Part shown: one piece after another, positions 32,305 to 32,456 of the stretch
Numbering within the stretch: the stretch's first letter is position 1
How the letters are laid out: the number at the start of each line of letters is the position of its first letter
NCBI GenBank assembly: GCA_937906975.1
Contig: CALCUN010000064.1
Coordinates: forward strand, 1 to 32,456
Length of the DNA: 32,456 bases
Origin: an uncultured Bacteroidales bacterium
GTDB taxonomy: Bacteria > Bacteroidota > Bacteroidia > Bacteroidales > P3
Direction: 5' to 3'
Translations under genes and position numbers: made by a program
The notes under the pieces: generated by a model
Seen by the model: the letters and a program-made list of their open reading frames with translations, nothing else
What the model was told of the DNA's origin: nothing
The model's database searches: none

Positions 32305-32456
32305 GTATTATAGCAAAAATTACATTTATGGCAATCACAATAGCATTTAAATGTCATTTGTTTTCTTTTATTATCATAAGTAAGACCATCTTTTACTGTT
32401 TTTTCAAATGCTTCTGGTGAAAAAATATATAAAAATATTCTTTATGAATTTTTTGA
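32305..32456. other. Window end without a supported gene
   Basis: No gene was supported. On the minus strand a frame open from about 32441 reads SPEAFEKTVKDGLTYDNKRK, then QMTFKCYCDCHKCNFCYN with five cysteines in a metal-knuckle-like spacing, and then runs through the terminator hairpin. Because it crosses the terminator and the SPFH fragment, at most its first ~50 codons could be real, and those would be a fragment. Confidence 0.3.

Noticed and set aside
32169..32357. Minus-strand 62-codon frame with a Cys-rich start
   Set aside because: It runs through a perfect terminator hairpin and antisense to the SPFH fragment; only the Cys-rich start could be a real remnant.

Overview
The window looks like a chromosomal segment of a low-GC member of the Bacteroidota, most likely an uncultured Bacteroidales from a host-associated or carbohydrate-rich habitat; the sequence alone does not allow a genus call. 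The grounds are: repeated promoter boxes of the Bacteroidota type (TAnnTTTG, several followed by C), a UpxY/NusG-like leader gene heading a polysaccharide export and tyrosine-kinase set, an S46 dipeptidyl-peptidase, a GH109 lipoprotein, and the gene order hpt-adk-obg. No rRNA, tRNA, CRISPR array or intact insertion sequence was found.

Left part (1-2692): the 3' end of a small Cys-rich protein, three minus-strand genes for small exported or lipid-anchored proteins of unknown role, then about 530 bp without a gene. That gap holds a good Bacteroidota promoter feeding a long imperfect hairpin (candidate structured RNA) and a cluster of perfect inverted repeats. Next comes a minus-strand housekeeping block (2693-9484): S4-domain RNA-binding protein, Der GTPase, PyrF, LipB and a long IleS.

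At 9.5 kb transcription diverges into a plus-strand polysaccharide operon (9605-15229): UpxY-like antiterminator, outer-membrane export lipoprotein, fused chain-length/BY-kinase, PHP-type tyrosine phosphatase and an acyltransferase. Regulation, export and phosphorylation control are present, but no glycosyltransferase, flippase or polymerase. Its end meets a converging minus operon (22048 to 15289) across a 4 x 21-bp repeat: RluB, AsmA-like protein, Hpt, a double-length adenylate kinase whose second half has lost key residues, Obg and a PAP2 phosphatase.

From 22.3 kb a plus-strand set encodes the S46 peptidase, PheT, a protein built of four exact 25-residue repeats and a multi-pass membrane protein whose gene overlaps it. 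Then a divergent pair, GH27 (minus) and GH109 (plus), suggests removal of terminal alpha-linked Gal/GalNAc from host glycans.

The last ~740 bp (31716-32456) do not look like the rest. They hold fragments of genes on both strands, including the first ~50 residues of a Firmicutes-style SPFH-domain protein behind a consensus sigma-A promoter with extended -10, a strong Shine-Dalgarno and a classical terminator. This is either foreign DNA captured as scraps or a chimeric contig end.
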